From Methylobacterium durans (GTDB taxonomy: Bacteria; Pseudomonadota; Alphaproteobacteria; Rhizobiales; Beijerinckiaceae): DNA of 64,000 bases. A program made the translations under genes and the position numbers. Under the pieces are notes generated by a model. That model saw only the letters and a list, made by a program, of their open reading frames with translations, searched no databases and had not been told where the DNA came from. Positions 51,449 through 61,181 of the stretch are shown piece by piece. The first letter of the stretch is position 1. Every line of letters begins with the position of its first letter. The stretch covers positions 3,891,501 through 3,955,500 of the forward strand of contig NZ_CP029550.1 of the NCBI RefSeq assembly GCF_003173715.1. The letters run 5' to 3'.

Positions 51449-51820
51449 GTGGGACGACGAGCCGGGCGCTGGCGCGACGACGATCCGACGACGCACGGCC
51501 CCCGCTCGCCCGACCCGGTCACCTGTCCCCTGTGCGAGCGCACGATCCCGGCCCGGGCCCGATCGAGCCTGCATCACCTCACCCCGAAGCTGAAGGGCGG
51601 GACCCACAAGGGCACGGTGCGGCTGCACCAGATCTGCCACTCGGCCATCCACGCCCGCTACAGCGAGGCCGAGATCGCGCGCCGCCTCGCGGATGTCGAC
51701 GCGCTCCGCCAGGATCCCGAGATCGGCCGTTTCGTCGAATGGGTGCGCAGCAAACCCGACGATTTCCACGCGGCTACCCGGATGACCCGCGATCGTCGCG
51801 GCGCGAAGCGCGACCGCTAG
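51449..51820 (+). CDS. HNH endonuclease-like protein
   Basis: A 123-residue protein with a zinc-type CPLCERTIP and an HNH core HHLTPKLKGGTHKGTVRLHQICHSAIH. The GTG start at 51449 has a strong GAGGAGGGG site upstream. Small stand-alone HNH proteins of this kind are common in alphaproteobacteria with unknown targets. The second Cys pair is replaced by Cys-His, still compatible with metal binding. It is not linked to a restriction or phage gene here. Confidence 0.8.
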   Translation: MGRRAGRWRDDDPTTHGPRSPDPVTCPLCERTIPARARSSLHHLTPKLKGGTHKGTVRLHQICHSAIHARYSEAEIARRLADVDALRQDPEIGRFVEWVRSKPDDFHAATRMTRDRRGAKRDR

Positions 51821-51929
51821 CGCCGTTTACCCCGCGTTTCGCATGTGGCTGGACGGCCCCGGCGCGTGGCAGCCTCCATTAAGGCTCCTGCGCACAGGCT
51901 CCGAGACTTGCGAGCGACGGAGCGGCGAG

Positions 51930-53018
51930 ATGGGGTGGCAGGGTACGGCGAAGGGGCGGCCCGACGAGGCGATGCGGCTCGCCTGGGTCGACGTCGCCAA
52001 GGGCCTCTGCATCGTGCTCGTCGTGATGATGCACGCCACGATCGGCACCGGCGAGGCGATGGGCAGCGAGGGTTTCCTGCACCCGGTCGTCGCCTTCGCG
52101 AAGCCGTTCCGGATCCCGGATTTCTTCCTGCTCTCGGGGCTGTTCCTCGGCCGCGTCATCGACCGCGATTGGCGCCTCTTCGCCGACCGCCGTCTCGTCC
52201 ATTTCGCCTATTTCTACGGGCTCTGGGTCCTGATCCAGTCGGCGGCCAAGTACGGGCAGATCACGGACGGGGCCGGTCCGTCCGCCTTCCTCGCCCATCT
52301 CGCCCACGCGCTCGTCGAGCCCTACTCGACGCTGTGGTTCATCTATCTCCTGGCCGTCTTCTCCGTCCTCACGAAGCTCCTCAGGCGCGTGCCCGCGCCC
52401 GTGCTCCTCGGCTTCGCGGCCTTGCTCCAGATCGTGCCGATCGCGACCCATTCGTACCTCGTCGAGGAATTCTGCGCGCGCTACGTTTACTTCCTCGCGG
52501 GTTACCTGCTGGCCGGGCGGATCTTCGCCTTCGCCGACGCCGTGCGTGCGCATCCCCGGCGCGCGCTCGCGGCACTCGGCCTCTGGGCCTGCGCCAACGC
52601 CTATCTCGCTTTCGCGCCGTCGCCGCTGCCCGGCTTTCCGACCCTCGCGAGCCTGCCGTTCGTCAGCCTCGTCCTCGGCAGCGCTGGCGCGCTCGCCATC
52701 GTGGCGGGCGCCGCGCTGCTCACGCAGGCGGGCGGCCGACTGACCGCGGCCCTGCGCGCCTGCGGACGCCGCTCGATCGTCATCTACCTCGCCTTCTTCC
52801 TGCCGATGGCCGCGACGCGCACCCTCCTCGTCAAGACCGGATTCGTGACCGACGCGGGTCTCGCGAGCGTGATCGTGACGGCGGTAGCCATCATCCTTCC
52901 CCTCTTGTTTGAGCGGTTGATCCGCGGAACGGCGCTCGATGTCCTGTTCCGCCGGCCAAGCGCCTTCCACATCGTTCCGGAGCAACGCCGCGTGACGCCC
53001 GCGTTGCGCGCGGCCTAA
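51930..53018 (+). CDS. Acyltransferase 3 family membrane protein
   Basis: A 362-residue protein with about ten membrane helices of the acyltransferase 3 type. It begins RLAWVDVAKGLCIVLVVMMHAT with the conserved His and continues FRIPDFFLLSGLFLG and PYSTLWFIYLLAVFS. The members acylate extracellular glycans or lipids. It stands apart from the main polysaccharide locus. ATG 51930 follows GCGGCGAG; in-frame alternatives are 51843 and 51972. Confidence 0.83.
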   Translation: MGWQGTAKGRPDEAMRLAWVDVAKGLCIVLVVMMHATIGTGEAMGSEGFLHPVVAFAKPFRIPDFFLLSGLFLGRVIDRDWRLFADRRLVHFAYFYGLWVLIQSAAKYGQITDGAGPSAFLAHLAHALVEPYSTLWFIYLLAVFSVLTKLLRRVPAPVLLGFAALLQIVPIATHSYLVEEFCARYVYFLAGYLLAGRIFAFADAVRAHPRRALAALGLWACANAYLAFAPSPLPGFPTLASLPFVSLVLGSAGALAIVAGAALLTQAGGRLTAALRACGRRSIVIYLAFFLPMAATRTLLVKTGFVTDAGLASVIVTAVAIILPLLFERLIRGTALDVLFRRPSAFHIVPEQRRVTPALRAA

Positions 53019-53020
53019 GA

Positions 53021-53872
53021 TCAGCGGCGCGCCCGCGGACGAACGAGATGGTCGAGGAAATTCGCGATCTCTCGGCGGCGGCTCAACGCGTCGAGGACCT
53101 CCGATCCGATGCCGTGACGCCAGGCGAGGTCGGTCCGCTCGCGCGGTCCCCGGTGCAGGTCGTCCAGATCAGCCGCGAAAGCCTCGACATCCGCCCGGTT
53201 GCGGCAGAACCGGGCCTCGATCACGTCCTCGGCCTGGAGGCGCAGCATCGCGCCGAGCTCGTCGAGATCGAGTTCCGGATGATACTGCGTGCCCCAGAAC
53301 ACGCCTGCTCCGCGCCGGATCTCGATGGCCTGCACATCGAGGAGCGCATTCGAGGCGAGAACGTCCGAGTTCGGCGGCGGCGCGATCACCGCGTCGAGAT
53401 GCATCGCCGGTGCGTCGTAGGCGGCGGGGCGGCCCGAGACCAGCGGATGCCGCCGGCCCGAAAGCGTCGGCATGATCGCGCGTGCAAAGCCGTATTCCGG
53501 TCCGCGCGGATTTCGGCCGGCGTCGCCCCCCGCCACGGTCGCCGCCACCTGCACGCCCCAACACGAGCCGAAGACGGGAAGCCCGGCGTCGAGAGCCGCG
53601 CGCATGAGTTCGCGTTGACGGCCCACTTCGGGCCGAGCCTCGGTCACGTGCAGCGCGGAGCCGGTGAAGATCAACGCATCGAACCCCGCGAGATCCAAAC
53701 CACTCGGCAGCGCAACGTCCGCATCGGCCGGATTGATGAGTGTGCAGGCGAGGTCGGTGGCGAGCGTCTTGAGCAGGGCCGCGTACGCCTGCGCCGAGGT
53801 CTTCCCCGTCGCGCGGACGTGATTCTCGCGGCCGTCGCGGGCGTTCCCGTCCGCGACGAGACAATGCAGCAT
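53021..53872 (-). CDS. Class I glutamine amidotransferase-like protein
   Basis: A 283-residue stand-alone GATase domain with the triad visible: nucleophile Cys in FGSCWGVQVAA, and His and Glu in GTQYHPELDLDE. It resembles the GuaA-type GATase group involved in hydrolysis of gamma-glutamyl or other amide compounds. The start MLHCLVADGNARDGREN is chosen at 53872; a 15-residue longer frame starts at 53917. It is convergent with the acyltransferase, with two bases between stops. The substrate is unknown. Confidence 0.85.
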   Translation of the reverse strand: MLHCLVADGNARDGRENHVRATGKTSAQAYAALLKTLATDLACTLINPADADVALPSGLDLAGFDALIFTGSALHVTEARPEVGRQRELMRAALDAGLPVFGSCWGVQVAATVAGGDAGRNPRGPEYGFARAIMPTLSGRRHPLVSGRPAAYDAPAMHLDAVIAPPPNSDVLASNALLDVQAIEIRRGAGVFWGTQYHPELDLDELGAMLRLQAEDVIEARFCRNRADVEAFAADLDDLHRGPRERTDLAWRHGIGSEVLDALSRRREIANFLDHLVRPRARR

Positions 53873-54132
53873 CGGCTTCGTTTCCGGTTCAAAGAAGACC
53901 GCCCGGCGCGGGCGCATCGAGCTTCCGGGAACGGCCTGGCTTGGTTCCCGTTCCGGTAGCTCGGCACGACGTGACGCCGCAGATGCGGCCGCTCCGCGGT
54001 TAACGGAATCCGAATCCGACCGGTTAAGGACCCTTAAACCCGCCGTATTTAGCGTGCGGAACCGGGGCCGCTCGGGCCGGGGCCGCTGATGCGCGGCGCC
54101 GTCCGAGGTCAGCCCAGGACAAGACGGGACGC

Positions 54133-56340
54133 ATGGCGAGAGGACGTGGACGGACCGGCCGGGATGAGCCGAACTTCGACGTGCCGGAAGGGCGGGTCGC
54201 GAGTCCGGGCTCCCTCGACCTCCGCCTCTCGCGGGACGACCGGGCAGGGGGCGGCGTGGCGGCGAAGCGCGGGACGGACGGGCAGGCTCAGCGCGGGCGG
54301 GGCGGAGCGGTACCTCCGGGCCGTCGGTCTGCTCCGGCGCCGCGGAAGGCGACCAAGCGGCGCGGCTCGTTCCTGGCGCGTCTGACCTATGCCTGCGTCG
54401 TCCTCGGTCTCTGGGCGGTGATCGGACTTGCCGGGCTCGTCGCCTATCACGCCTCGCAGCTTCCGCCGATCGATCAGCTCGCCGTGCCGAAGCGGCCGCC
54501 CAATATCGCGATTCTCGCGAGCGACGGCTCCCTGCTGGCCAACCGCGGCGAGACGGGCGGCCGGGTCGTCGGCATCAAGGAATTGCCGCCCTACCTGCCC
54601 CGCGCCTTCGTCGCCATCGAGGATCGACGCTTCTACAGCCATCTAGGCGTCGACCCGGTGGGCATCGCCCGCGCCGTCGCGCAGAACCTGACCCGTCGCG
54701 GCGTCGCGCAGGGCGGCTCGACCCTGACGCAGCAGCTCGCGAAGAACCTGTTCCTGACACCCGAGCGCTCCGCCTCGCGCAAGATCCAGGAGGCGATCCT
54801 CGCCCTCTGGCTGGAGCACAAGTACAGCAAGGATGAGATCCTCGAGCTCTATCTCAACCGCGTCTATTTCGGCGCCGGCGCCTACGGCGTGGAGGCGGCG
54901 GCGCAGCGCTATTTCGGGAAGCCTGCGAAGAGCGTGAGCCTCGCCGAGGCTGCGATGCTCGGCGGCCTCGTCCAGGCGCCCTCCCGGCTCGCGCCGAACC
55001 GCAACCTGCCGGCGGCGCAGGCCCGCGCGGCGCAGGTGCTCGCCGCGATGCAGGATCTCGGCTTCGCCAAGCCGCAGGACGTCAAGGTCGCGCTCGCGCA
55101 GCCGGCGCGGCCGGCGAGCAGCCGCGGCGGCGGCTCGGCGAACTACGTCGCCGACCTCGTGATGGACGTCCTCGACGATTACGTGCCGAAGTTCGACACG
55201 GACATCGTCGTGCAAACGACGGTCGACACCGGCCTTCAGGCCGCGGCCGAGAAGGCGCTCGTCGATGAACTGAACGCCAAGGGCGGCCGCTACAATGTCG
55301 GCCAGGGCGCCCTCGTCTCGATGCGCCCGGACGGCGCCATCCGGGCGCTGATCGGCGGTCGCGACTACGCGCAGAGCCAATTCAACCGGGCGACGACGGC
55401 CAAGCGCCAGCCGGGCTCCTCGTTCAAGCCCTTCGTCTACCTCGCCGCCGTCGAGCGGGGCGCCACGCCCGACACGGTCCGCGAGGACGCGCCGATCCGC
55501 ATCGGCAACTGGCAGCCGGAGAATTACTCCCACCAGTACGAGGGCGCGGTCACCCTGCGCAATGCGCTGGCTCTCTCGCTCAACACCGTGGCGGTGCGGC
55601 TCGGGCAGGAAGTCGGGCCGAAGGCGGTGGTTCAGACGGCCCAGCGCCTCGGCATCACCTCGCCGCTTCAGGCCAACGGCTCGATCGCTCTCGGCACCTC
55701 GGAGGTAACGCCGCTGGAGATGGTCGGCGCCTATGGCGCCTTCGCCAACGGCGGCACGGGCGTCATTCCCTACGTCGTCACGAGCGTGAAGAGCACGGAC
55801 GGCAAGCCGCTCTACAAGCGCGGCGAGGGCGGCCTCGGGCGCGTCATCGAACCGAACGCGGCCGGCATGATGAACGCCATGATGCACGAGACCTTCGTCA
55901 TCGGCACTGCAAAGAAGGGCGATATCCCGGGCTGGGATCTCGCCGGCAAGACCGGCACCAGCCAGGATTTCCGCGACGCATGGTTCATCGGCTACTCCGG
56001 CAACCTCGTCACGGGCGTCTGGCTCGGCAACGACGACGGCGAGCCGACCAAGAAGGCGTCCGGCGGCAACCTGCCCGTGGAGATCTGGAAGACCTACATG
56101 ATGGTCGCTCTAAAGGGTCAACCGCCGGTCCCGCTCCCCGGCATGAACCGCTGGCGGAAGGGACCCGAGCCCACGGCGACGGTTGCTGCCGCCGGCGGCC
56201 CGGTGGGCGGTATTCTCGGCACCATCCTGGGGGAGACACAACCTGCGCCGCCGCCGCGCCAGCAGACGAGCCAGCGCCAGCGCGGCCCGAGCCAGGACGA
56301 TCGCAACTTCCTGGAAAAACTGTTCGGCCTCGGCGAATAG
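54133..56340 (+). CDS. Penicillin-binding protein 1A (bifunctional)
   Basis: A 735-residue peptidoglycan synthase. A basic cytoplasmic N terminus of about 80 residues precedes one membrane helix (about 82-105). A GT51 transglycosylase domain (about 130-310) carries EDRRFYSHLGVD and QGGSTLTQQLAKNLFL. A transpeptidase domain (about 360-660) has the Ser motif PGSSFKPF, SLN in ALSLNTVAV and KTGT in LAGKTGTSQDF. It is a class A PBP, so it both polymerises and crosslinks glycan strands. The Gln/Arg-rich C-terminal tail looks disordered. Symbols such as mrcA or pbpC are not assigned. Confidence 0.95.
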   Translation: MARGRGRTGRDEPNFDVPEGRVASPGSLDLRLSRDDRAGGGVAAKRGTDGQAQRGRGGAVPPGRRSAPAPRKATKRRGSFLARLTYACVVLGLWAVIGLAGLVAYHASQLPPIDQLAVPKRPPNIAILASDGSLLANRGETGGRVVGIKELPPYLPRAFVAIEDRRFYSHLGVDPVGIARAVAQNLTRRGVAQGGSTLTQQLAKNLFLTPERSASRKIQEAILALWLEHKYSKDEILELYLNRVYFGAGAYGVEAAAQRYFGKPAKSVSLAEAAMLGGLVQAPSRLAPNRNLPAAQARAAQVLAAMQDLGFAKPQDVKVALAQPARPASSRGGGSANYVADLVMDVLDDYVPKFDTDIVVQTTVDTGLQAAAEKALVDELNAKGGRYNVGQGALVSMRPDGAIRALIGGRDYAQSQFNRATTAKRQPGSSFKPFVYLAAVERGATPDTVREDAPIRIGNWQPENYSHQYEGAVTLRNALALSLNTVAVRLGQEVGPKAVVQTAQRLGITSPLQANGSIALGTSEVTPLEMVGAYGAFANGGTGVIPYVVTSVKSTDGKPLYKRGEGGLGRVIEPNAAGMMNAMMHETFVIGTAKKGDIPGWDLAGKTGTSQDFRDAWFIGYSGNLVTGVWLGNDDGEPTKKASGGNLPVEIWKTYMMVALKGQPPVPLPGMNRWRKGPEPTATVAAAGGPVGGILGTILGETQPAPPPRQQTSQRQRGPSQDDRNFLEKLFGLGE

Positions 56341-56478
56341 TGTCCGCCTCGTCTCGGGCGTTCAGATCTCGTTGAGCATAGGCGCGGCTTTTCCGACACG
56401 CATCGGAACCCGGTAGGTCTTCGCTCACTGGTTGTTGTTTGAATGGCGCCAGCAGCGGGGAGGGGTGGGGCAGGCTCC

Positions 56479-58032
56479 ATGCGAGTGCGTTGGGTCTACG
56501 CCGCCAGGGCGCATCTGGAAGACCGGGCCTCGCGGCTCATCGCGATCCTGGGCGTCAGCGTCACCGCCGGGCTCTGCGCCCTCGGCTTCTACCTGATCTG
56601 CGATTTGCGCGACGGCGCCTGGCACCAAGCCCAGCAGAATGCCCAGAACCTGCTGAGCCTGATCGAGCAGAGCATCTCGCGCAACGTCGAGATGTACGAC
56701 CTCTCCCTGCGGGCGGTCGCCGAGGGTGCAACGCATCCGCGGATCACGGAACTCGATCCGGAGTTGCGCCGCCTCACGCTGTTCGACCGCTCCGCGACGG
56801 CGTCCGGGCTCGGCATGATGATCGTGGCCGACGAGACCGGTCGCATCCTCATCGCGTCCGATCCCTCGGCCTCGCTGCAGGCCAATCTCTCCGAGAACCC
56901 GGATTTCAAGGCCCTGAAGGCGGATCCGGCCCTCACCCTCGCGGTCAGCGGCCCGCGCATCTCGCGGGTGAGCGGCACGCCGATCATGGCGCTGAGCCGG
57001 CGCATCACCAAGCCGGACGGTTCCTTCGGCGGCGTCGTCAGCGGCGCCATTCATCTCTCGTATTTCCGGGCCCTGTTCGAGCGGCTGCATATCGGCCGGG
57101 GCAGCGCCATCAACCTGTTCCAGGCGGACGGAACGCTCATCGTCCGGCACCCGTACCAGCCTCAGAACGTCGGGCGCAGCATCGCGGGGGGCGCCACGTA
57201 CAGGCAGTTCAAGCAGGCGGAGCGGGGCGTCATCGTCGAGCGTTCGGCGATCGACCGCCAGATGCGCCTCTACGCCTTCGCCCACCTCGCCAACCTGCCG
57301 CTCCTCGTCGACGTGGCGGTCAGCGCCGAGAGCATCCGGGCCACGTGGTGGCCGCGGGCGCAGATGGTCATCGCCCTGACGCTCGGCCTCAGCGCCGCGA
57401 CCCTGAGCCTCACGCTGCTCCTGCAGCGCGAGATCGTCCGGCGCGCGGCGGCCGAGGCCTCCTCGCGCGCCGCGACGGAGGAACTGGCGACGCTTGCACT
57501 GACGGATAGCCTGACCGGCTTGGCCAATCGGCGCCGCTACGACGATTTTCTCGCCAAGGAGATGCGTCGGTCAGGACGCACCCGAACGCCGCTCTCGCTG
57601 ATCCTGATCGATGCCGATCGCTTCAAGCTCTACAATGACCAGTTCGGCCACCAGCGTGGCGACGCCGTGCTGAAAGCGGTGGCGGCCTGCCTGATGCAGC
57701 ACGTGGATCCGCTCGAAGCGCTCGCCTGCCGGGTCGGCGGCGAGGAGTTCGCGGTCATCATGCCGGGCGCGGGCGCTGCCGAAGCACGCGCCATCGCCGA
57801 GCGAATCCGCCGGGAGATGGTGGTCCGCCAGATCCCGCACGCGGACGAGGTCGGCGGCGCGGTGACGCTCAGCATCGGCGGAGCCACCCGGGTGCCGGCC
57901 CTGAGCGACAATCCGGAGACGCTTTTTCGCGAGGCTGACGCGGCGCTCTACGAGGCGAAGCGCAGCGGCCGCAACCGAGTGCGCTTTTCCGAGGCGCTGG
58001 CCGATCCGAGGCCCCTGACGCGCAGCGCCTGA
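56479..58032 (+). CDS. Membrane diguanylate cyclase with dCache-type sensor
   Basis: A 517-residue protein. A membrane helix (about 20-45) is followed by a periplasmic double Cache/PDC sensor (about 48-290) and a second helix (about 300-325). The C-terminal GGEEF domain (about 345-510) has DSLTGLANRRRYD and the active motif RVGGEEFAVIMPG. It makes cyclic di-GMP. No RxxD inhibitory site is found five residues before the GGEEF motif. An in-frame ATG at 56443 is possible; 56479 has a purine-rich site upstream. The ligand of the sensor is unknown. Confidence 0.92.
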   Translation: MRVRWVYAARAHLEDRASRLIAILGVSVTAGLCALGFYLICDLRDGAWHQAQQNAQNLLSLIEQSISRNVEMYDLSLRAVAEGATHPRITELDPELRRLTLFDRSATASGLGMMIVADETGRILIASDPSASLQANLSENPDFKALKADPALTLAVSGPRISRVSGTPIMALSRRITKPDGSFGGVVSGAIHLSYFRALFERLHIGRGSAINLFQADGTLIVRHPYQPQNVGRSIAGGATYRQFKQAERGVIVERSAIDRQMRLYAFAHLANLPLLVDVAVSAESIRATWWPRAQMVIALTLGLSAATLSLTLLLQREIVRRAAAEASSRAATEELATLALTDSLTGLANRRRYDDFLAKEMRRSGRTRTPLSLILIDADRFKLYNDQFGHQRGDAVLKAVAACLMQHVDPLEALACRVGGEEFAVIMPGAGAAEARAIAERIRREMVVRQIPHADEVGGAVTLSIGGATRVPALSDNPETLFREADAALYEAKRSGRNRVRFSEALADPRPLTRSA

Positions 58033-58038
58033 CGCTCC

Positions 58039-58878
58039 TCACAGCATCGGCAACGTCCGAGGTCGCCGCCCCCGCGGAAATTGCGCCTCGAGGGTCGCGA
58101 TCTCGGCCTCCGTAAGCTTGAGATCGCGCGCCGCCGCATTCTCGACCGCGCGCTCGGCGCGGCCCGTCTTCGGGATCGAGAAGGTGTTGTCGAGGCGGGT
58201 GAGGAAGGCGAGCGCCACCGCGTGCGGCGTGGTCTCATGCGCCTGCGCGATGCCGCCGAGCACCCGCCCGTCGGTGCTCGCCGGATCCGGAAAATCGCCG
58301 CTGCCGAAGGGTGAGTAGCCGACCATCGCGACGCCGTTCGCCGCGCACCAGGGGATCACCGCGTGCTCGATCGAGCGCTCCCGCAGGTGATACAGCACCT
58401 GATTGCAGGCGATCCGATACGGGCCGGCGATGCGCAGAGCCTCGTCGAGATCGTCGACGTCGAAGTTGCTGACGCCCCAGGCGAGGATCTTTCCGTCCCG
58501 CCTCAGATCCTCGAACCCCGCGATCGTCTCCTCCAGAGGGTGGCTGCCGGGCCAATGCAGCAGGTAGCAGTCGAGCCGGTCGGTGCGCATCCGCCGGAGC
58601 GATTGCTCGCAGGCTCTCACGACCCCGCGGCGCGTGGCATTCCCGGGAACGACCTTGGAGACGAGGAACACCTCCTCCCGCAATCCGTCGATCGCCTCGC
58701 CGACGATCGCCTCGCCGTCGCCGTACATTTCGGCTGTGTCGATGTGCGTGAGCCCGGCATCGACGCCTGCGCGGAGCGCGGCGACCGCCTCCGACCAGGC
58801 GGTGCCGTCGATGCGCCACGTGCCCTGGCCGATCACCGACACCTGCCGTCCCGTCGAGCCGAAGCCGCGTGTGTCCAT
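58039..58878 (-). CDS. Aldo/keto reductase
   Basis: A 279-residue NADPH-dependent oxidoreductase of the aldo/keto reductase family. The catalytic tetrad is visible: Asp and Tyr in IDTAEMYGDGE, Lys in FLVSKVVPGN and His in YLLHWPGSHP. The NADP-binding end has SIPKTGRAERAVENA. It reduces aldehydes or ketones; the exact substrate cannot be read. It is convergent with the diguanylate cyclase with six bases between stops. Confidence 0.92.
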   Translation of the reverse strand: MDTRGFGSTGRQVSVIGQGTWRIDGTAWSEAVAALRAGVDAGLTHIDTAEMYGDGEAIVGEAIDGLREEVFLVSKVVPGNATRRGVVRACEQSLRRMRTDRLDCYLLHWPGSHPLEETIAGFEDLRRDGKILAWGVSNFDVDDLDEALRIAGPYRIACNQVLYHLRERSIEHAVIPWCAANGVAMVGYSPFGSGDFPDPASTDGRVLGGIAQAHETTPHAVALAFLTRLDNTFSIPKTGRAERAVENAAARDLKLTEAEIATLEAQFPRGRRPRTLPML

Positions 58879-59145
58879 GCCTGCCTCCTCGCGCGCCGAT
58901 CTCGGGATCCGCCGGAAGGGCCGGTACGGCCGCCGACAGGCTGGCGCGCCGCGTCCTTCCTGCCGCCCCGCGCTTCATCCCGCGCCTTATTCGCGCCATC
59001 ATGCGGGAATGAGCAATGGGCATCGGCGCGCGGCGGCGATAACTTTAGGCCAAGGACGTACCGTGTTCCCCGCCGTCTCCCCCGCACGCCAGATCGATCC
59101 CTGCGCGGTCCGGCCGGCCCGCGGCGCGCGGTGGAGGGCCTGCTG

Positions 59146-60240
59146 ATGCTGCCGCAGCACCGCTGGTTCTGGGTCCTGATGCTCCTCGCCTGCGGCGGGG
59201 CGGGCCTTCTCTACAACATCCTGTTCGCGGGCGGCGCGACTCCGCTCGCGGGCCTCACCTACGGGCTCTGCGTCGGCGCGGCTGGCCTCGCTTTCGACCG
59301 CGGCCTGATCCTCGCCGGTCTCCAGGCCCGGATGCGGCGCCTGCCCGCGATGCTCTACGTGCCCGCAGCTGAACTCGCCTACGTGCTGATGATCGCGCTC
59401 GGCATCGCGTTCGGCGGATTCGTGGTCTGGAGCTTCGGGCTCACCGACGATTCGCTGCAGACGGCGGTGAAGATCACGCCCCGCGTGCTCGCCTACTCGC
59501 TCGCGGTCTCGGCGCTTCTCGTCTTCGTGGTGCGGATGCGCGACCTGATCGGCGGCGAGGTCTTCGTGAACTTCCTGGTCGGGCGCTATCACAAGCCCGT
59601 GCGGGAGGAGCGCATCTTCCTGTTCCTGGACGTGGTGGGCTCGACGGCCTTCGCGGAGACGCACGGCGATCTGCGCGCCCAGGCCTATCTCAGCGCGGTC
59701 TTCGCGGCGCTTGCCGAGCCGGTACGCCGCAACGCGGGCTCGACCGACGACTATATCGGCGATCTTGCCATGATCACGTGGCCCATGGCGCGCGGCCTCA
59801 AGGACGCGCGCTGCGTCACCTGTGTTTTCGACGTGCGCGACCGCATCGAGGCCGAGGCTGAGGCCTGGAAGGCTCGGTTCGGCACGGTGCCGCGCCTGCG
59901 GGCAGCTCTGCACGGCGGCTCCGTAGTGACGGCCGAAGTCGGTGTCGACCGGCACAAGATCGCGTATTTCGGCGACGCGGTGAACGTGACGTCCCGCATC
60001 GAGTCTCTCTGCCGACCGCTCGGCGCCGAGATCCTGATCTCGGAGGATCTGCTGGCCCGCCTCGGCTCGCTGCCGGCCGGCATCGTGGCGCGCTCGCTCG
60101 GCGCCCACACCGTGCGCGGGCGCGGTCAACCGCTCTCGGTCGCGACGCTGGAGCGCTCGGCGCCAGCGGTCGCGCGTGAGGCGGTCGCACCGCTGGCAAA
60201 ACCGGATTCTCCGCAGCGTGTTGCATCGAGCGCGAGATGA
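59146..60240 (+). CDS. Membrane-anchored class III nucleotide cyclase
   Basis: A 364-residue protein with four to six N-terminal membrane helices (to about residue 135) and a C-terminal class III cyclase domain (about 155-335). The metal-binding Asp residues are in [12 protein letters not shown] and [10 protein letters not shown]. The purine and transition-state region is [13 protein letters not shown], with Asn and Arg. The usual adenine-selecting Lys before IGD is replaced by Asp (DDYIGD), so nucleotide preference is uncertain. ATG 59146 follows GTGGAGGG. The stop overlaps the next small gene. Confidence 0.88.
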   Translation: MLPQHRWFWVLMLLACGGAGLLYNILFAGGATPLAGLTYGLCVGAAGLAFDRGLILAGLQARMRRLPAMLYVPAAELAYVLMIALGIAFGGFVVWSFGLTDDSLQTAVKITPRVLAYSLAVSALLVFVVRMRDLIGGEVFVNFLVGRYHKPVREERIFLFLDVVGSTAFAETHGDLRAQAYLSAVFAALAEPVRRNAGSTDDYIGDLAMITWPMARGLKDARCVTCVFDVRDRIEAEAEAWKARFGTVPRLRAALHGGSVVTAEVGVDRHKIAYFGDAVNVTSRIESLCRPLGAEILISEDLLARLGSLPAGIVARSLGAHTVRGRGQPLSVATLERSAPAVAREAVAPLAKPDSPQRVASSAR

Positions 60241-60437
60241 TGGTCGACCCGGCCGGGATGACCTGGCGCACGCCGCTGCGCCTTGCGATCCGCTTCGGAT
60301 TGCCGATCGTCGGGATCGTGATCGTGGGCCGCGCCATCGTCGCTTCGATTGGCGGCGCCATCGAGCGCGGGCATTTCGCCCTCGGTATTCTGCTGATCAC
60401 TCTCGGCTTCGCCTCTCGGATAGTACGGGGACGATAG
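60237..60437 (+). CDS. Small membrane protein coupled to the cyclase gene
   Basis: A 66-residue protein with two hydrophobic stretches ([21 protein letters not shown] and [17 protein letters not shown]). Its ATG overlaps the cyclase TGA (ATGA), so it is likely co-translated. The family is unknown; it may sit with the cyclase in the membrane. Length and hydrophobic pattern fit a two-helix hairpin. Confidence 0.65.
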   Translation: MMVDPAGMTWRTPLRLAIRFGLPIVGIVIVGRAIVASIGGAIERGHFALGILLITLGFASRIVRGR

Positions 60438-60439
60438 GA

Positions 60440-60907
60440 ATGGCCGCCGAGATCGCGATCTATATCGACGCCGATGCCTGCCCGGTGAAGGACGAGACCT
60501 ACCGGGTCGCGGGCCGCTACGGGCTGCGTGTCTACGTGGTGGCGAACAGTTTCTTGAACTTGCCGCGCGAGCCCTGGATCGAGCGGGTCGTCGTCGGGGA
60601 TGGCTTCGACGCCGCGGACGACTGGATCGCCTCCCGCGCCGGCCCCGGCGCGATCGTGATTACGGCCGACGTCCCTCTCGCCAGCCGCTGCGTGCGGGAC
60701 GGCGCCACGGTGCTCGCCCCGACGGGCAAGCCCTTCACCGACGCCTCGATCGGTCTCGCGCTCGCGACGCGCAACCTGATGCAAGACCTTCGCGAGAGCG
60801 GCCTCGTCACAGGCGGGCCGAAGCCCTTCTCCGCACGCGATCGCTCGGCCTATCTCGGTGCTCTCGACCAGGCGGTGAACCGACTACGGCGGGCCGCTGC
60901 CCGCTGA
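60440..60907 (+). CDS. YaiI/YqxD family (UPF0178) protein
   Basis: A 155-residue protein matching UPF0178: [18 protein letters not shown] at the start, [25 protein letters not shown] and a C-terminal [14 protein letters not shown]. The fold is PIN/NYN-like with conserved acidic residues, suggesting a metal-dependent nuclease, but no function is established. It starts three bases after the small membrane protein gene. Confidence 0.92.
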   Translation: MAAEIAIYIDADACPVKDETYRVAGRYGLRVYVVANSFLNLPREPWIERVVVGDGFDAADDWIASRAGPGAIVITADVPLASRCVRDGATVLAPTGKPFTDASIGLALATRNLMQDLRESGLVTGGPKPFSARDRSAYLGALDQAVNRLRRAAAR

Positions 60908-60931
60908 GACGCTGCCGGCGGCCATCCTGGC

Positions 60932-61177
60932 TCAGACCCCCGCGAGCTTCTTCAGGGCGTCATTGATCCGGTCCTGCCAACCGGGACCGTCCTTCTGGAA
61001 GTGCTGCAGCACTGCGCTGTCGACGCGCAGCGTCACGCTCTCCCGCGCTCCCGGCACGGCGGGCCGCGAGGGCGGCGCGGCCGGCTCCGATGCGGCCGGC
61101 TTCGTCGTCACGGATCGGAAGGCGGCCTCGGCGGCCTTGCGCGGATCGCTGGTCCGGCGGCTGCGGTCCATCGCCAT
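60932..61177 (-). CDS. BrnA-like antitoxin, orphan
   Basis: An 81-residue protein whose C-terminal part, VTLRVDSAVLQHFQKDGPGWQDRINDALKK, matches the BrnA antitoxin ribbon-helix-helix-type region. The N-terminal half is Pro/Ala-rich. No BrnT toxin gene is next to it; the upstream gene encodes an unrelated helical protein. It may be a solitary DNA-binding regulator. The start is at 61177 or, two codons later, 61171. Confidence 0.7.
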   Translation of the reverse strand: MAMDRSRRTSDPRKAAEAAFRSVTTKPAASEPAAPPSRPAVPGARESVTLRVDSAVLQHFQKDGPGWQDRINDALKKLAGV

Positions 61178-61181
61178 CGCC

